The translations under genes were made by a program, and so were the position numbers. DNA of 64,000 bases, from positions 10,426,001 through 10,490,000 of the forward strand of contig NC_065570.1 of NCBI RefSeq assembly GCF_937616625.2, in the 5' to 3' direction. Origin of the DNA: Mercurialis annua. Taxonomy: Eukaryota; Streptophyta; Magnoliopsida; Malpighiales; Euphorbiaceae. The first letter of the stretch is position 1, and every line of letters begins with the position of its first letter. Under the pieces are notes generated by a model. That model had not been told where the DNA came from. It saw only the letters and a list, made by a program, of their open reading frames with translations, and searched no databases. Shown piece by piece: positions 1 through 10,679 of the stretch.

Positions 1-312
1 TCAAGTGTCCGAAACGTTTTCGAAATGGGACACGTTGATTAATTGAAGTGTCCGTGCTACATAGATCTTTAGGATTTGTTGGCTGAAACTTAATCTCAGT
101 TATCCATCATATTAGGGTTGTTGATTTGTCAACTTGTCATCTGAGATTTTGAGTTGATATGGGTTTTTCACCCGTCGTCGTTAATTTTGGACGTTTGTAT
201 ATCTTAGATGCAGGGATGATTAGTAATTGACGAAAGTACTCGTCGGTTTTTTCTTGTTGCAATGCAACAAAACTAATGTCCCTGAAAATGAACAAATTGA
301 AACAGATGCATT
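1..312. other. Left edge, no gene seen
   Basis: I see no exon here. The stretch probably lies in an intron or upstream region of the S-acyltransferase gene whose later exons begin at 1857. A short near-repeat built on AAGTGTCCG occurs twice near the start (about 3-11 and 46-54). The missing 5' exons of that gene, which should encode two membrane segments and a DPG motif, are not recognisable here. Confidence 0.4.
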
Positions 313-322
313 GTACTATATC

Positions 323-1379
323 GGCTTAATACATAATTTGACCCCTAAACTATACCATTTTATTCTCTGCGACCTCTAAACTAATTTCGTGTTCTTTTGG
401 ACCTCTTAACTCTTTTTTTTGTTCTATTTAACCCCTCACACGGAATGTGCAAACCACGCGCGATGACGTGGATAGAATTGCTGACATAGCTTTTCTGACA
501 TGGGGTTAAATAGAATAAAAAAAATAGTTAAGAGGTTCAATGGAACACTAAAATAGTTTAGAGGTTATAGGGAATAAAAGGGTAAGGTTTATGGGTCAAA
601 AAATATATTAAGCTTAAATATTTTTTATTTAATTTAAAATAAAAAGTGATGTACTTTACATATTATTTGAAAAAAAATCATCTAAGGCTTTAAATCATGA
701 AATTTAGCGTGTTTTCCAATCTTAACACAAATTTTAAAAATTCAGAATTGATTTGAAAGTTTGAAATTGCAAAAAATTAAAAGCTGGCGTATTAAAATTG
801 AAAATTCGTGAAACACACTAAAAATTATAATATTTTAAAAAATTTAGTCTTTTTTTAATATTATCACAGTATAGTAAATTTATATATTTTATAATATCGT
901 TAAAAACAGACAAACTTCATTTATCATTATTGAAATGTAAACAAATAATTACATGTACAAAAAGTTATATTATATAATTATTTGACTAAATTTCAATATT
1001 ATTTTATTTTTCTAGAAAATTAAATGGATAAAAATTAAATAATTGTATTTTGGAGAAGGTTAAATGGGTAAAAATTAAAAGTTTGAAGGTGTAATAGGAA
1101 AAAAAATAAATTCAGGGGTCAAATAGAACAAAATAGTGTAGTTCGTGTGTTCAATAGAACAATTTATACTTTTTAATTATCCTTCACGCGCTTCAAAGCG
1201 TTTGAAAACACGCGCTTTTGCCACGTTGGAGGAAAAAGGTCAGATCGGCAAAAAAGTTGCAGTTGACGGGTTAAATAGAACAAAAAATAAAGTTAACAGG
1301 TCCAATAGAATATCAAATTAGTTTAAGAGTCTCAGAGAATAAAAGTGTATAGTTTAGGGGTCAAATGATGTATTAAGCC
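323..1379. mobile_element. Non-autonomous MULE with long terminal inverted repeats
   Basis: The ends are long inverted repeats: GGCTTAATACATAATTTGAC on the left matches the complement of the right end with one mismatch, and similarity continues inward for at least 100 bp. A perfect 10-bp direct repeat, GTACTATATC, flanks it at 313-322 and 1380-1389; one base may be shared by chance, since 9 bp is the usual MULE target duplication. There is no coding capacity. The interior is very AT-rich. It lies upstream of, or in an intron of, the S-acyltransferase gene. Confidence 0.85.
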
Positions 1380-1856
1380 GTACTATATCTGTATCTGATT
1401 TTGGTTTTGTCATTTCGGAATAGTTATTCTTGGATTGATGCAGTAACGAACAACGAATTCTTAAATAATGGTCTGAAGAGATGAATTCCTTACAGTAGTC
1501 TTTGTTTATTAAGCATGTGACAATTGATGGTTTGGACATTTAGCGAACTCTTACCAGTCGCTTCTCCTTGTTCAAGCTTACAATATATGCTTGTTCAATT
1601 TACAATGGATGGTTTGCGTTTCATTCGCTATCCGAATAAATGGAACTTTTAGAAGTTTTCTTTTTATTGGGTTATTGCAGTCCTAATCTTATGATGTTAC
1701 CACTTACCATAATAAATCGTGTTTGCTTTCCGACATTGTGATTGTTCTAGAGTGAACTCTTTCCAATGAGTTACTCACAACTGCTGCATTGGTTTTTCTT
1801 TTCTAGTGTTTAATTATCTATCATGCAATTGTTATCTAATCTATGAATGTTTGCAG

Positions 1857-3458
1857 GGGGGAGACTTGCGCTATTGCCAGAAGTGTTCTCACTATAAACC
1901 ACCCCGTGCTCATCATTGTCGTGTTTGCAAAAGATGCGTATTGCGAATGGTATGCGGGATCTATGCTTTTGTTGATGTCTTATTGCAAATATCATTGATT
2001 AGTTAGTTGAAGTGCTGCCTGTTGATTGTAAGGATCATCATTGCATTTGGATAAATAACTGCGTAGGCCACGCAAACTATAAGGTGTTCTTTGTGTTCGT
2101 CGTCTATGCTGTGATTTCCTGCATCTACTCCCTGGTATGTCAATATCTTTCATTTAAGCCTGACTTGAAATGTGTTGCTTGCTATACTTTTTTTTTTGGT
2201 CTGGTGGAGCTCTATTGTTGCGATGTTGACATCATTGACTAGCAACTCATCATAATTATTATTCTTAATTGTACTACAAAATTTCAGGTCTTGCTTGTTG
2301 GCAGTCTAACTGTTGAACCTCAAAAGGATGAGCAGCAAACCGGTGGTTCTTTCAGAAGTATATATGTATGCTCAGTTAACCATTCTAAAGTCCTAGCTAG
2401 CACTTAATTGTTTGATTAATTGCACTTCAGTTGATACTTTCAGGTTATATCTGGGTTGTTGTTAATCCCCCTAACTATAGCGCTTGGAGTTCTTTTGGGT
2501 TGGCATGTCTACCTCATTCTGCACAATAAAAGCACCATTGAGGTCATTAGAAATTAACTGTTTTTGTTGTTCTTTTATATCTGTTTGTAAAATTTCTTTT
2601 GGAACTCGATAAGAACTATTTTGGGTATTTTGACAGTATCATGAAGGAGTAAGAGCCATGTGGCTTGCGGAGAAAGGAGGCGATGTCTATAAGCATCCAT
2701 ATGATATTGGAGCCTATGAAAATTTGACAACGGTAATAACCTATGCTCCTTTTTCTTTTATTAATACAAGCAACCAATGATGCTTCTTTAGAAAGCTTTA
2801 AAAATTTAAGAATTTGGTCTTTAGCATAATTACTAAAAATTAATGTGCGACTGCTTTGATTGATTCCTTCCTTCTGCTGCTTCATAAATGAAAAGCAGTT
2901 GTTTTATTTTATGCAATGCTCTATTACCTAAGTTGGTTCTATAGTATAACGTTTTCTGTATTCTAGACTTTAGACAGATGGTATCATGCACTTCTAGAAA
3001 ACGTGAAAATTTACTATTGCATGCTGTAGGCAAGTAAAAACCGCAAGTCTATTTCTTTGCTGCCTGTCCTGTTGTCGTGCGTAATTGGTTTCCTAGATTT
3101 GGTTTTAGTTTGTTGCGGTGCTGTGTATTTTCCTGGGCGTTGATCCAGTTTCAGATTTGTCATGAAAGTGATTTTCTATGGTATTCGTGAACAATGTAAA
3201 TCTGAGGATTAAAACAATCAGAGAGCTGGTCATTTTAACTAAACCACATAGAAGGCTAAAGACTATTTCTGAATATGATGAATATGCATGAGTCAATAGA
3301 CCTCTAAGATTTTATTGTACATCTAATAACTGGGATTGCTTCAGGTACTGGGTCCAAGTATTTTTTGTTGGGTGTGTCCCATTTCAAGACATATTGGTTC
3401 AGGTCTTCGCTTCCGAACAGCCTATGATTACTCTATTAACGGGTCTTCATCCAAATGA
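1857..3458 (+). CDS. PAT16: DHHC-type protein S-acyltransferase, PAT16-like (3' part)
   Basis: Enzyme that palmitoylates membrane-associated proteins on Cys, normally at Golgi, ER or plasma membrane. Six exons are visible: 1857-1949, 2033-2134, 2288-2365, 2444-2542, 2637-2732 and 3345-3458. All are in phase 0, with GT/AG borders, ending at TGA. Reading in order: the Cys-rich zinc-binding stretch starting [10 protein letters not shown] and ending VCKRCVLRM, then the catalytic DHHC followed by IWINNCVGH, a membrane segment ([17 protein letters not shown]), a fourth membrane segment ([20 protein letters not shown]), STIE standing in for the TTxE motif, and the conserved C-terminal block GLRFRTAYD. 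Exons for the first two membrane segments and the DPG motif lie left of the window or are unrecognised, so this entry is partial. The PAT16 assignment rests on overall resemblance to the Arabidopsis protein; PAT13-15 are close alternatives. Confidence 0.92.
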
Positions 3459-5653
3459 AGTTCCATTTTACTGGGTTGTCTCATCACACTTGCATGGCTT
3501 GATGTCAAATGTCTCAACTGTCAAATTGTGGGTGAATGTCGATGTTGGGACTCCTTCAATTGGCTTAGTTTCGAGGGATGAAAAAATTCTTTAGCAAAAC
3601 CACAGTAGTCTAGAAAATGCTTGCTACTGCAGAATAGAGCGGCACAAGGCAATGAATCAAACATGAAGGCCCTATCCTTGTGACAGTTGAAATTAAGGTG
3701 TGCAGGTTGTGAAACAATTGTACATTTTCAATTTTTTTTCTGATTCAGCTGCGATAACGTAGATCATGTAGGGCTGACAGTAGTCCAGTTAGTATCTTTG
3801 TAAGGGTAATAGAATCCCTGCTTACCGTCAAGAGTGTAGAAAAGATGATAAAGAGTTTGATTAGGACAACAAAACTGTGAATTCTGTAACATCAAACAAT
3901 AATCAAAGTTTTGAAACAATTTTGGTTTGCTTCTGTGTCAATTTTCTGCGTTCATAATGAAATCTCCAACAATACATGGTTGGCTTGCATTTTTTATTTT
4001 CATAACTATGAATTATCATATGTAATAGAGCTGCTTGTTTAATCTTTTCTTCAGCATTATTAACAAACCCAGATGTAAAAATCTCATTTCCATCAGCGGA
4101 GAGTGGATCTTGCGGCAGCGAAATTGAAACTTTGGTGCTAGGATGGTCATGATCAATGTAAATACCATAATATTTAAAAGTGCTAAAATGACCCTTAAAT
4201 GTGAAGGGTTTTATAGTTTATAAAATTAAAATTGAGGTACTAAATCATTTGATTTTTAAATAAGGGGTATCAAACTGTAAATTATAGTAATAAATATGAG
4301 AAGGCTTAGAGTAATTTGCTCGTAAATTTATAGAAGATAATTGCTTCTTCCTTGTATTTTTGTTTATTGTTTAATCCAAAACCAGCTGGTTTTGTAGCCT
4401 CCACCTACGGGTGATTTCCCCAGCTCAACGAAAGGTCATGACCCATGGGTCTAAAAAATGGAACCATGTCCCACAAACCCACGTGGGTCTTATCTTTGTC
4501 ATCACCCTACGCGCCTATTTCGAGGTGGCAGCATGTGGTTAGTTCGTGTTACAAACGCTTCACACAGTTAATAACAGATAAGGGACTGCTAAGATGCAAA
4601 TGGAAAGCTACAGAATTAGTTAGTGGTGTTTTAACTTTTTATAATCTATCAATTTAGTATCTCAACTATTATTTTAATTAATTTAGTCACTGAACTTTGA
4701 ATTATTCAGATTAATGACGTATTTGACTCAAAAATTAGGAAAAAAATTTAAATTAGCCCCCAATTAGTGAAAAATCTGAATTTGTGCCTTGCAGTTCACA
4801 GAACACTTCTATAAAATTGATAATTTAATTAAATAAAATAAAATTAATTCATTATAATTTTTATGTAATCGCTCCATATATTTAAGGGATTTGTTTTTCT
4901 TTTTAATGCATCATATTATAATTAGTTAGAGTATATATAATATTTAATCACTTAAATATATGGAGTAATTAATATTTCTATGATTTGATATAAAATTATT
5001 CACAATGCCTGTTATTTTGCGCCAAAAAGTATAATGTTGTACTAATATTTTTGAGCTATTTAGCCTCATTAAAATATAAATTACCATATTCATACAGCTG
5101 TTAATGTTGAGTGAGTAAAAAGAGAGTTGATGCATTGAACTGACAAATTAGAAATACGTCAGGCACCTTTATTCCTTCCTATTGGTACCATGTCTCGCTC
5201 TGACTCTCACTAATATCCAACTTTATTTTATTTTTCAAACAGAGGGATATCCTACTTCTAGTTTCATTTTTCATAAACTGGATTTTTCTACAGCCTGAGA
5301 ATTCATAAATGGATGAACAAGATAACCAAAGCCAATCTGAGATCAACAGGTTTTTTTTTTTTTTTTTTTTTTTTGCTTTATTTTGATTTATACAGCACCC
5401 AAAATGTCGATTTGCAATATATTATGATGGATATCTTCTGCTTTAAGCTTAGAGCAAGGTTAGACTTTAATTTTGTGTTTTATTTTGGCAAGCAAACAAA
5501 TTTTTATAGAACTATAGATCATATTTTTTTTAAGGAATGATAAAGAAATTATGAAAGGAGAAGTGTTAATTAGTTGTTTCTTGAAGAAATCTAGTCTTTT
5601 ATTATGTGATTCATTCAGTTTGTTTCATGGTGGTCTAATCTATAAGGTGGAAT
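3459..5653. other. 3' UTR and intergenic spacer
   Basis: 3459 to about 3900 is probably the 3' UTR of the S-acyltransferase gene. The remainder is AT-rich with no supported gene. Around 4150-4290 there is a stretch (TAAAAT..GAGGTACTAAAT) that resembles the flank of the MITE at 48000, so it is likely repeat-derived. A poly-T run of about 23 bases sits near 5352-5374. Short open frames here (for example 4445-4657 and 5313-5540) have no recognisable content. Confidence 0.5.
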
Positions 5654-5667
5654 TAGAGTAGAGAATT

Positions 5668-5776
5668 TTTTATTTTATTTTTGATAATTGGAGAGGGGGA
5701 GCGCTTGTGGGAGGATTTGAACCACGACGCTGACGGTTTGCTTTCAGCTTATACCATTTGAGCTACAACTCATTGG
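5668..5776 (-). mobile_element. Short tRNA-derived SINE
   Basis: On the minus strand the element carries a Pol III A-box, TAGCTCAAATGG, and about 32 nt on a B-box, GGTTCAAATCC, followed by a short unrelated stretch and an A-rich tail. It is flanked by a perfect 14-bp target duplication, TAGAGTAGAGAATT, at 5654-5667 and 5777-5790. These are the features of LINE-mobilised SINEs. It has no acceptor stem, so it is not a tRNA gene. At about 109 bp it is short for a plant SINE. Confidence 0.85.
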
Positions 5777-5790
5777 TAGAGTAGAGAATT

Positions 5791-6235
5791 AGAATGCCAA
5801 TTTCTTGTAATAATACACAGAAATAGAAATGCTGAAACGGTAAACCTTAAGACTAAAATTAAGCCATTAGTGAAGAATTTAGCTTTGTCAATGGAATTAC
5901 ATATACTTAATAGACTGATTTAATTAGAAGGATAAATTCGAAATACAATTGTAAAAGTTATCTAGAAATCCTAACGCGTCGTCACAAATACATTTCCTTA
6001 AATGGACAACTAATAGAAAATGGAGGGAGTATTGAGTTTCTGAGTTGCAAAAGCTATTTTAGAAACAAAAATAGAGTACCAAAATATAAAATTCGATAAG
6101 TTTCCGTGCAATATATAGTGCTACAATTGTTGACGATTTACATTTGTTAGATGCTTTCTATCTGTTTGTACCATTGCAAGTTTAGTACTCATACATATTG
6201 TGTGCTTCTGCCTGTTTTCTTATTATTCTTTTCAG
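5791..6235. other. Upstream region and probable 5' intron of the FHY1-like gene
   Basis: AT-rich. TGGAGGGAG at about 6020-6028 followed by TA looks like one end of a Stowaway-type MITE; the other end was not found, so it may be truncated. The stretch ends in a pyrimidine-rich tract and AG at 6234-6235, a good splice acceptor. The FHY1-like gene may therefore have an upstream, probably non-coding, exon. Confidence 0.4.
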
Positions 6236-6254
6236 CTATCGTTATGATAAAGAA

Positions 6255-7205
6255 ATGAATGGGAACATGTTGGACTTGAACAAAAAAAGAAAGTTGCAGG
6301 CTGAGCAACTGATTTTACCTCTCTCAAAGCATAATTGCTGGGAACATCGCATAATTTTCAGGCCAGTTTTGGTGTTGGAAGAAAACCGAGTAGAAGACGG
6401 CATGATCACACACTTTATTCAAGAAAATGCTAGAGAAGATGGTTCAGATCCTGAATCAGCAAAGGATAGCAATAGTTTTGTTGGTGATTCTTCTGACTCT
6501 GCCATGTCTGTACAGGGTGAAGCAAAATTTGAAACAAAGGTTTCAATTGGGCCTTCCACTTCATCTTCAGCAGGGACGGAAGGTTCCGGAAGAGACGAAA
6601 TGGCTTTTGTAGCAGGGAAGCAAGACCCTTACCTTCAATACAATGAACTACAACATCCGAATGTTGGCGAGCACACTGGAGAATTCGGAATGACTTCTGA
6701 TTATATGTGCTCTGAACATGGTAATGAGGGCATTGAACTATATACAGATAAAGATCTTGAAGATATTTTCTTTTCCAACCCGGCCGATCCAAATACGTTT
6801 GTCCTGTCTTCAGGAAGATGGCCTGTTAACCAAGGTAATTTCGCCTCGCATGCTACTTTCTAGCAGGATTACAGGAAAACTAACCAAGTCTTGCATTGTA
6901 GTCCTTTGTTTCCATTTTCATGCACGCTTCTGAAACTCTACATATTTTATGTTTATAATGAATTCTTATAATAAAATGTCATTCACTGTTTTTCATTTCA
7001 ACGTTTCTGTTTCGGTGCAACATAGCTTTGTAGGTTCATCGTCGATTTTATTTGCATAAATGGCTTGTTAAACTCTGTATGAGTAGGTTCTTTTATGATT
7101 CTTTGTTAACCAAGTTGTGTTATGAATGCAGAAGCTGAAGCAGGCACTATAAAACCGACAATCGATCAAGAATTTGAGCAGTATTTTTCGATGCTCATGC
7201 TGTAG
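6255..7205 (+). CDS. FHY1: FHY1/FHL-type phytochrome A nuclear-import factor
   Basis: Small adaptor that carries light-activated phytochrome A into the nucleus for far-red responses. Two exons, 6255-6834 and 7132-7205, join in phase to give 217 aa, close to the roughly 200 aa of Arabidopsis FHY1 and FHL. Near the N-terminus is the basic nuclear-localisation stretch KKRK followed by LPLSKH, as in FHY1. The middle is acidic and Ser-rich and poorly conserved. Near the end of exon 1 comes DKDLEDIFFSN and then LSSGRWPVNQ, both family signatures. Exon 2 encodes the phyA-binding C-terminus, ending IDQEFEQYFSMLML. I chose the ATG at 6255; the frame stays open upstream to 6198 across a likely splice acceptor at 6235, and the ATG at 6270 is an alternative. 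FHY1 and FHL cannot be told apart here. Confidence 0.9.
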
Positions 7206-7627
7206 TAGGGATCCCTTGGTTGTATGTATAATATTTATAGGTAAAAACTTGTAGTTGTATCTCATGTATAAACTCAAGTTGAAATGAAATACGGCTTCTT
7301 GTTCATGCTTATTGAACAATCTTAATGATTCTCACTGTTTTTTCAGAATTTTAATTTGGCTCCAAATTTCTTTGATTTTATTTTTTGTAGTAGTGGCAGT
7401 GATATTACCATTTCATTTCCTTATTTAAAGATGTGTTTCTTTTTCCAATTTTCAAGAAAATCTTAATGATTGCAAACAGAATTCCTCAAAAATAAAAAAT
7501 AAAAAAAGATTGCAAAGAGAAGGGCTGAGAGGCATAATATGTTTGATCATTTCATAATTGTCCTTTTTGATCATGTGCTGTCCTACTACTTACCAACACT
7601 TTGTGTTGTAATTTACATATTTTATTG
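7206..7627. other. 3' flank of the FHY1-like gene
   Basis: Probable 3' UTR (to about 7330) followed by AT-rich spacer. No gene, RNA or repeat with clear borders is seen before the target duplication of the next MULE at 7628. Confidence 0.4.
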
Positions 7628-7636
7628 TTGTTTATA

Positions 7637-8905
7637 GGCAAAAGGCTCACTTCAGCCCCTGAGGTCAGACCGAAAGAATTAATAAGACCTTAAGCTCGAA
7701 GATAGCTCACTTTAGCCCCTAAAATTGTCCAAAATGGTTCACATCGCACCACCGTTAGTTTATTCCGTTTAAATGATGACGTGGCCTTTAGGAAAAAACT
7801 CAAAAACATCCTTAATGTTTAAAAAATTTACCAAATCTATATTTTTGATTTTTTTTAACCATTTTCAACCTCTTTTTCATTTAAATATATCTAATTAAAT
7901 AATTTTTAAAATTAAAATATCTCTTTAAACAATCGAAACTCAATCAAACATTTCGAAACCTAATTAAACGTTTCGAAATTCAATCAAAACAATCAAAATT
8001 CAATTTAAATCTAATTCACCTCCCTGCTACTACACACCAGCACCACTATAATCTTCGGCAAAAAAAATTCCAACCAAAAATCAAATAAAAATAAAAAAAT
8101 TTAATAAAAAAATAATATTTTTTAATTTCCTCTTCCACCGACTGCCGGAATTTATTTCCGGCGGTCTTCTCCATCCTATTGTTCTTCCCATGGGAAGAAC
8201 ATGAAGAATCTTGTTCTTCCCATGGGAAGAACAGCCGATCTGTTCTTCCCAAGTTGGGAAGAACAGCCGATCTGTTCTTCCCAAGTGGGAAGAACAGATC
8301 TGTTCTTCCCACTTGGGAAGAGCAGCCTTTGTTCTTCCCACTTGGGAAGAGCAGTGGCTGTTCTCCCATGGGAGAACCGGAGAAGACCGCCGGAAGAAAT
8401 ATCCGGCGGTCGGTAGAAGGCGGTGATATTTTTTTTTTTAAATAGATTCGAAAAATATTCGATGGGTTTTACGAAATTTTAATTTTAGTTGATTTAATTA
8501 GTTTTAAATTGAATTTTGATTGGTTTAATTGAATTTTGATTTGTTTAATTGAATTTCGATTTGTTTAATTAGGTTTTGAAGTGTCTAATTGAGTTTCGAT
8601 TGTTTTAATAAATATTTTAATTTTAAATATTATTTAATTATTGATATTTAAATGAAGAAGAGGGTGAAAATGGTTAAAAAAAGTTATAAATAAAAAATTG
8701 GTAAATATTTTAAACGTTAAGGATATTTTTGAACTTTTTTCATACGTGCCACGTCATCACTTGACAGAAAACTAACGGTGTCAAATTTTTCGGTGGGATG
8801 TGAACTATTTTGGACAACTTCAGGGTCCAAATTGAGCTACCTTCGACCTTAGGGTCTTATTAATTATTTCGGTTTGACCTCAGGAGCTAAAGTGAGCCTT
8901 TTGCC
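7637..8905. mobile_element. Fold-back MULE with a palindromic core
   Basis: A 1.27-kb element with a perfect 9-bp target duplication, TTGTTTATA, at 7628-7636 and 8906-8914. The left end GGCAAAAGGCTCACTTCAGC is repeated as its near-perfect complement at the right end. Inverted similarity runs through almost the whole element, so it can fold into one long hairpin. No transposase is present. The centre holds an array of short palindromes, described separately. Confidence 0.88.
8180..8372. repeat. Array of short palindromes in the fold-back MULE
   Basis: About seven units of the form TTCTTCCCA..TGGGAAGAA follow one another. Their centres vary: CCATGG, AAGTTGGG, AAGTGGG and ACTTGGG. Each unit is an inverted repeat of about 20 bp. 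The array is bounded by a larger inverted repeat (CCGGCGGTCTTCTCC at about 8158-8172, mirrored near 8388). Open frames across it are repetitive artefacts. Confidence 0.85.
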
Positions 8906-9043
8906 TTGTTTATACTATTTTTCTGTTACATTATTTGTTTTTCTTTGTTCTGTTTTTTTTCCTATTCATTTGAAGCTGGATAGAATTTACAAAAATGCAT
9001 TTATTTATCTTTCAAGGAAAAAAGCTAAAAAAACAAAAGTATA

Positions 9044-9114
9044 TGCACCAGCCGGGAATCGAACCCGGGTCTGTACCGTGGCAGGGTACTATTCTACCAC
9101 TAGACCACTGGTGC
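9044..9114 (-). tRNA. trnG-GCC: tRNA-Gly (GCC)
   Basis: A 71-nt nuclear tRNA gene. The acceptor arms GCACCAG and CTGGTGC pair fully, with discriminator A. The D-arm/A-box is TGGTCTAGTGG and the T-arm/B-box GGGTTCGATTCCC. The anticodon loop CTGCCAC places the anticodon GCC opposite plus-strand 9080-9082. Downstream on the transcribed strand are T-runs (plus-strand AAAA at 9036-9039 and AAAAAAA just before), a normal Pol III terminator. It appears functional. Confidence 0.97.
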
Positions 9115-9675
9115 TATCGAGGTTAAAATGCGTCTTTTATCTTAATATACAATAGATTCAAAGAAACAAATAATGTTTGAAATAATATACATCAGATACA
9201 AAGAAAATTAAAATGTTAAAATGTACTTTCATAATTTCATTAATTGGTTAAAATAAATAAAACTATATCTTTACGAGTTATTAATACAACAAATTCACTA
9301 TAGATAACTGTTTTATATATGTATTCCTTAGATTTATGAAATGTAAAATCAAGTATATCTCTCATAAATTAATTAACTTCATCTACAATTAGAACCTCCA
9401 ACTTAAATTTCATCATAAGTAATCCAAAATTTGTATACAAAGTTCGAAATAAAAAACTTGAGTTGTCAATATAGTTAACAGATTTCATCAATAACTCCAT
9501 ATAAGTAACATTTTGAGCAATCAATCTCTACATTTTAATTTCAACATTAATCATGATTTAAATTCTTGATTATGACAAATTATCAATTAGTTTCTTTTCT
9601 TCGCTCTCATTTCACGAGTTTGGGTTTTCGGCGGCTTGGAGAATAGGGTAGAATGTTAGACTTTATTATATAGTA

Positions 9676-9950
9676 GGGAAAAGGGTCATTTATGCCCCTA
9701 TGGTTTATCTCCAGGATCAATTAAGCCCTCAACATCCGGAAAGGTTCAAATATGCCCTAACGTTTTAAAATGTTGACAACCAAACCTCTAATTTTGACGT
9801 ATAAATAAAACGTTAGGGGTCTGGTTGTCCAAATTGGGGGCCTGATTGTTCATTTTCTACGACGTAAGGGGCATATTTGAACATTTTTGTACGTTGAGAG
9901 TTTACTTAATCTTAAAGTCAAATCTTAAGGGCATAAATGACCCTTTTCTC
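9676..9950. mobile_element. Small MULE-type MITE
   Basis: A 275-bp element whose ends, GGGAAAAGGGTCATTTATGC and its near-complement, are inverted repeats. A perfect 9-bp target duplication, TATATAGTA, lies at 9667-9675 and 9951-9959. It has no coding capacity. Confidence 0.85.
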
Positions 9951-10207
9951 TATATAGTATAGTCGTACAAGGAGAAAACATTGAAGGACTGCTTTTTTAA
10001 CTGGATAGTAATGAAGACAATTTAAATATGTAACTTGAAGAATTTAAACTACAATTTGTAATAAGGGAAAAAATGTTTAACAAGTATTAACAAAAATATG
10101 TACCCAAACAGTAACCATAATCCAATAATATATTAATCTAAAACCTAATTAACAAAACACAAACAAGAAAAACACAATAAATTGAACAAACAATATTCGC
10201 TAATTGA

Positions 10208-10435
10208 TTAAGCCCAAGCTTCCCGTCTTCGAGAAGGCATATTGCAAAGCAGAATTAGATCAAGATCCGGCGGTTGAAAATACCCGTTCAACGGTGGATC
10301 CCGCTTAGCTCCGGCCACAGCTTTCTTTCTCGGAGGCGGAGGGCAAACAAAAACCACTGGTATCCTGCACTCTCTACTCCTCGGAGTTGTGCACTCGTCT
10401 TCTCCGCCGCAATCACATCTCTCGCCGGAATTCAT
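10208..10435 (-). CDS. SIAMESE-related cyclin-dependent kinase inhibitor
   Basis: A 75-aa intronless reading frame. SIAMESE-related proteins bind CDK-cyclin complexes in the nucleus, block mitosis and promote endoreplication or stress-induced arrest. Family signatures are seen in order: a short Cys-rich acidic N-terminus, [12 protein letters not shown] (the TP..RIP motif, residues about 15-26), CPPPPRKK (about 31-38), and [12 protein letters not shown] (about 51-62), the conserved FxPPDLE-type motif thought to contact the kinase complex. It is at the short end of the family. The start is the only in-frame ATG near the front. A TTTCCCGC E2F-type site lies about 230 bp upstream. The specific SMR number cannot be assigned without alignment. 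Confidence 0.8.
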   Translation of the reverse strand: MNSGERCDCGGEDECTTPRSRECRIPVVFVCPPPPRKKAVAGAKRDPPLNGYFQPPDLDLILLCNMPSRRREAWA

Positions 10436-10632
10436 TTTGATTTTTAGAATTTTTGAATGCCAAAATTGGAAGTTATGCAGAGAGGGAAATTTTGAAAATT
10501 TGAAATTGGGGAAAAGTGGGGGAAATTAAAAAATTTGGTGAGAATAAGTAGAGGAGAGACGTGGGTGTTAGAGGAAAATTGGAGGTGGACGTGGGCTGAT
10601 TTTTATCGCGTTTTATTCGTTTTTCTTTGAAA

Positions 10633-10673
10633 TTGGCGGCAGAAGCAAATTCAGTCGGTGAATGCGCGGGAAA
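10633..10673 (-). promoter_or_regulatory. E2F-type sites upstream of the CDK inhibitor
   Basis: Read on the gene's strand, TTTCCCGC (plus-strand 10666-10673) is a consensus E2F/DP site. A weaker GC-rich relative, plus-strand TTGGCGGC, lies at about 10633-10640. Both are 200-240 bp upstream of the start codon, a normal promoter distance. Function is inferred from sequence alone. Confidence 0.5.
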
Positions 10674-10679
10674 TGTTTT

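Noticed and set aside
1..1856. Missing 5' exons of the S-acyltransferase gene
   Set aside because: No frame with the expected membrane segments or DPG motif was recognised, so the gene is reported as partial.
5690..5776. Possible tRNA gene on the minus strand
   Set aside because: A- and B-boxes are present, but there is no acceptor stem or normal anticodon arm, and a 14-bp target duplication surrounds it, so it is a SINE.
8046..8445. Several overlapping open frames on both strands
   Set aside because: All run across the palindrome array; their repetitive Gly/Arg/Phe-rich translations are artefacts. The same applies to frames at 21423-21693.
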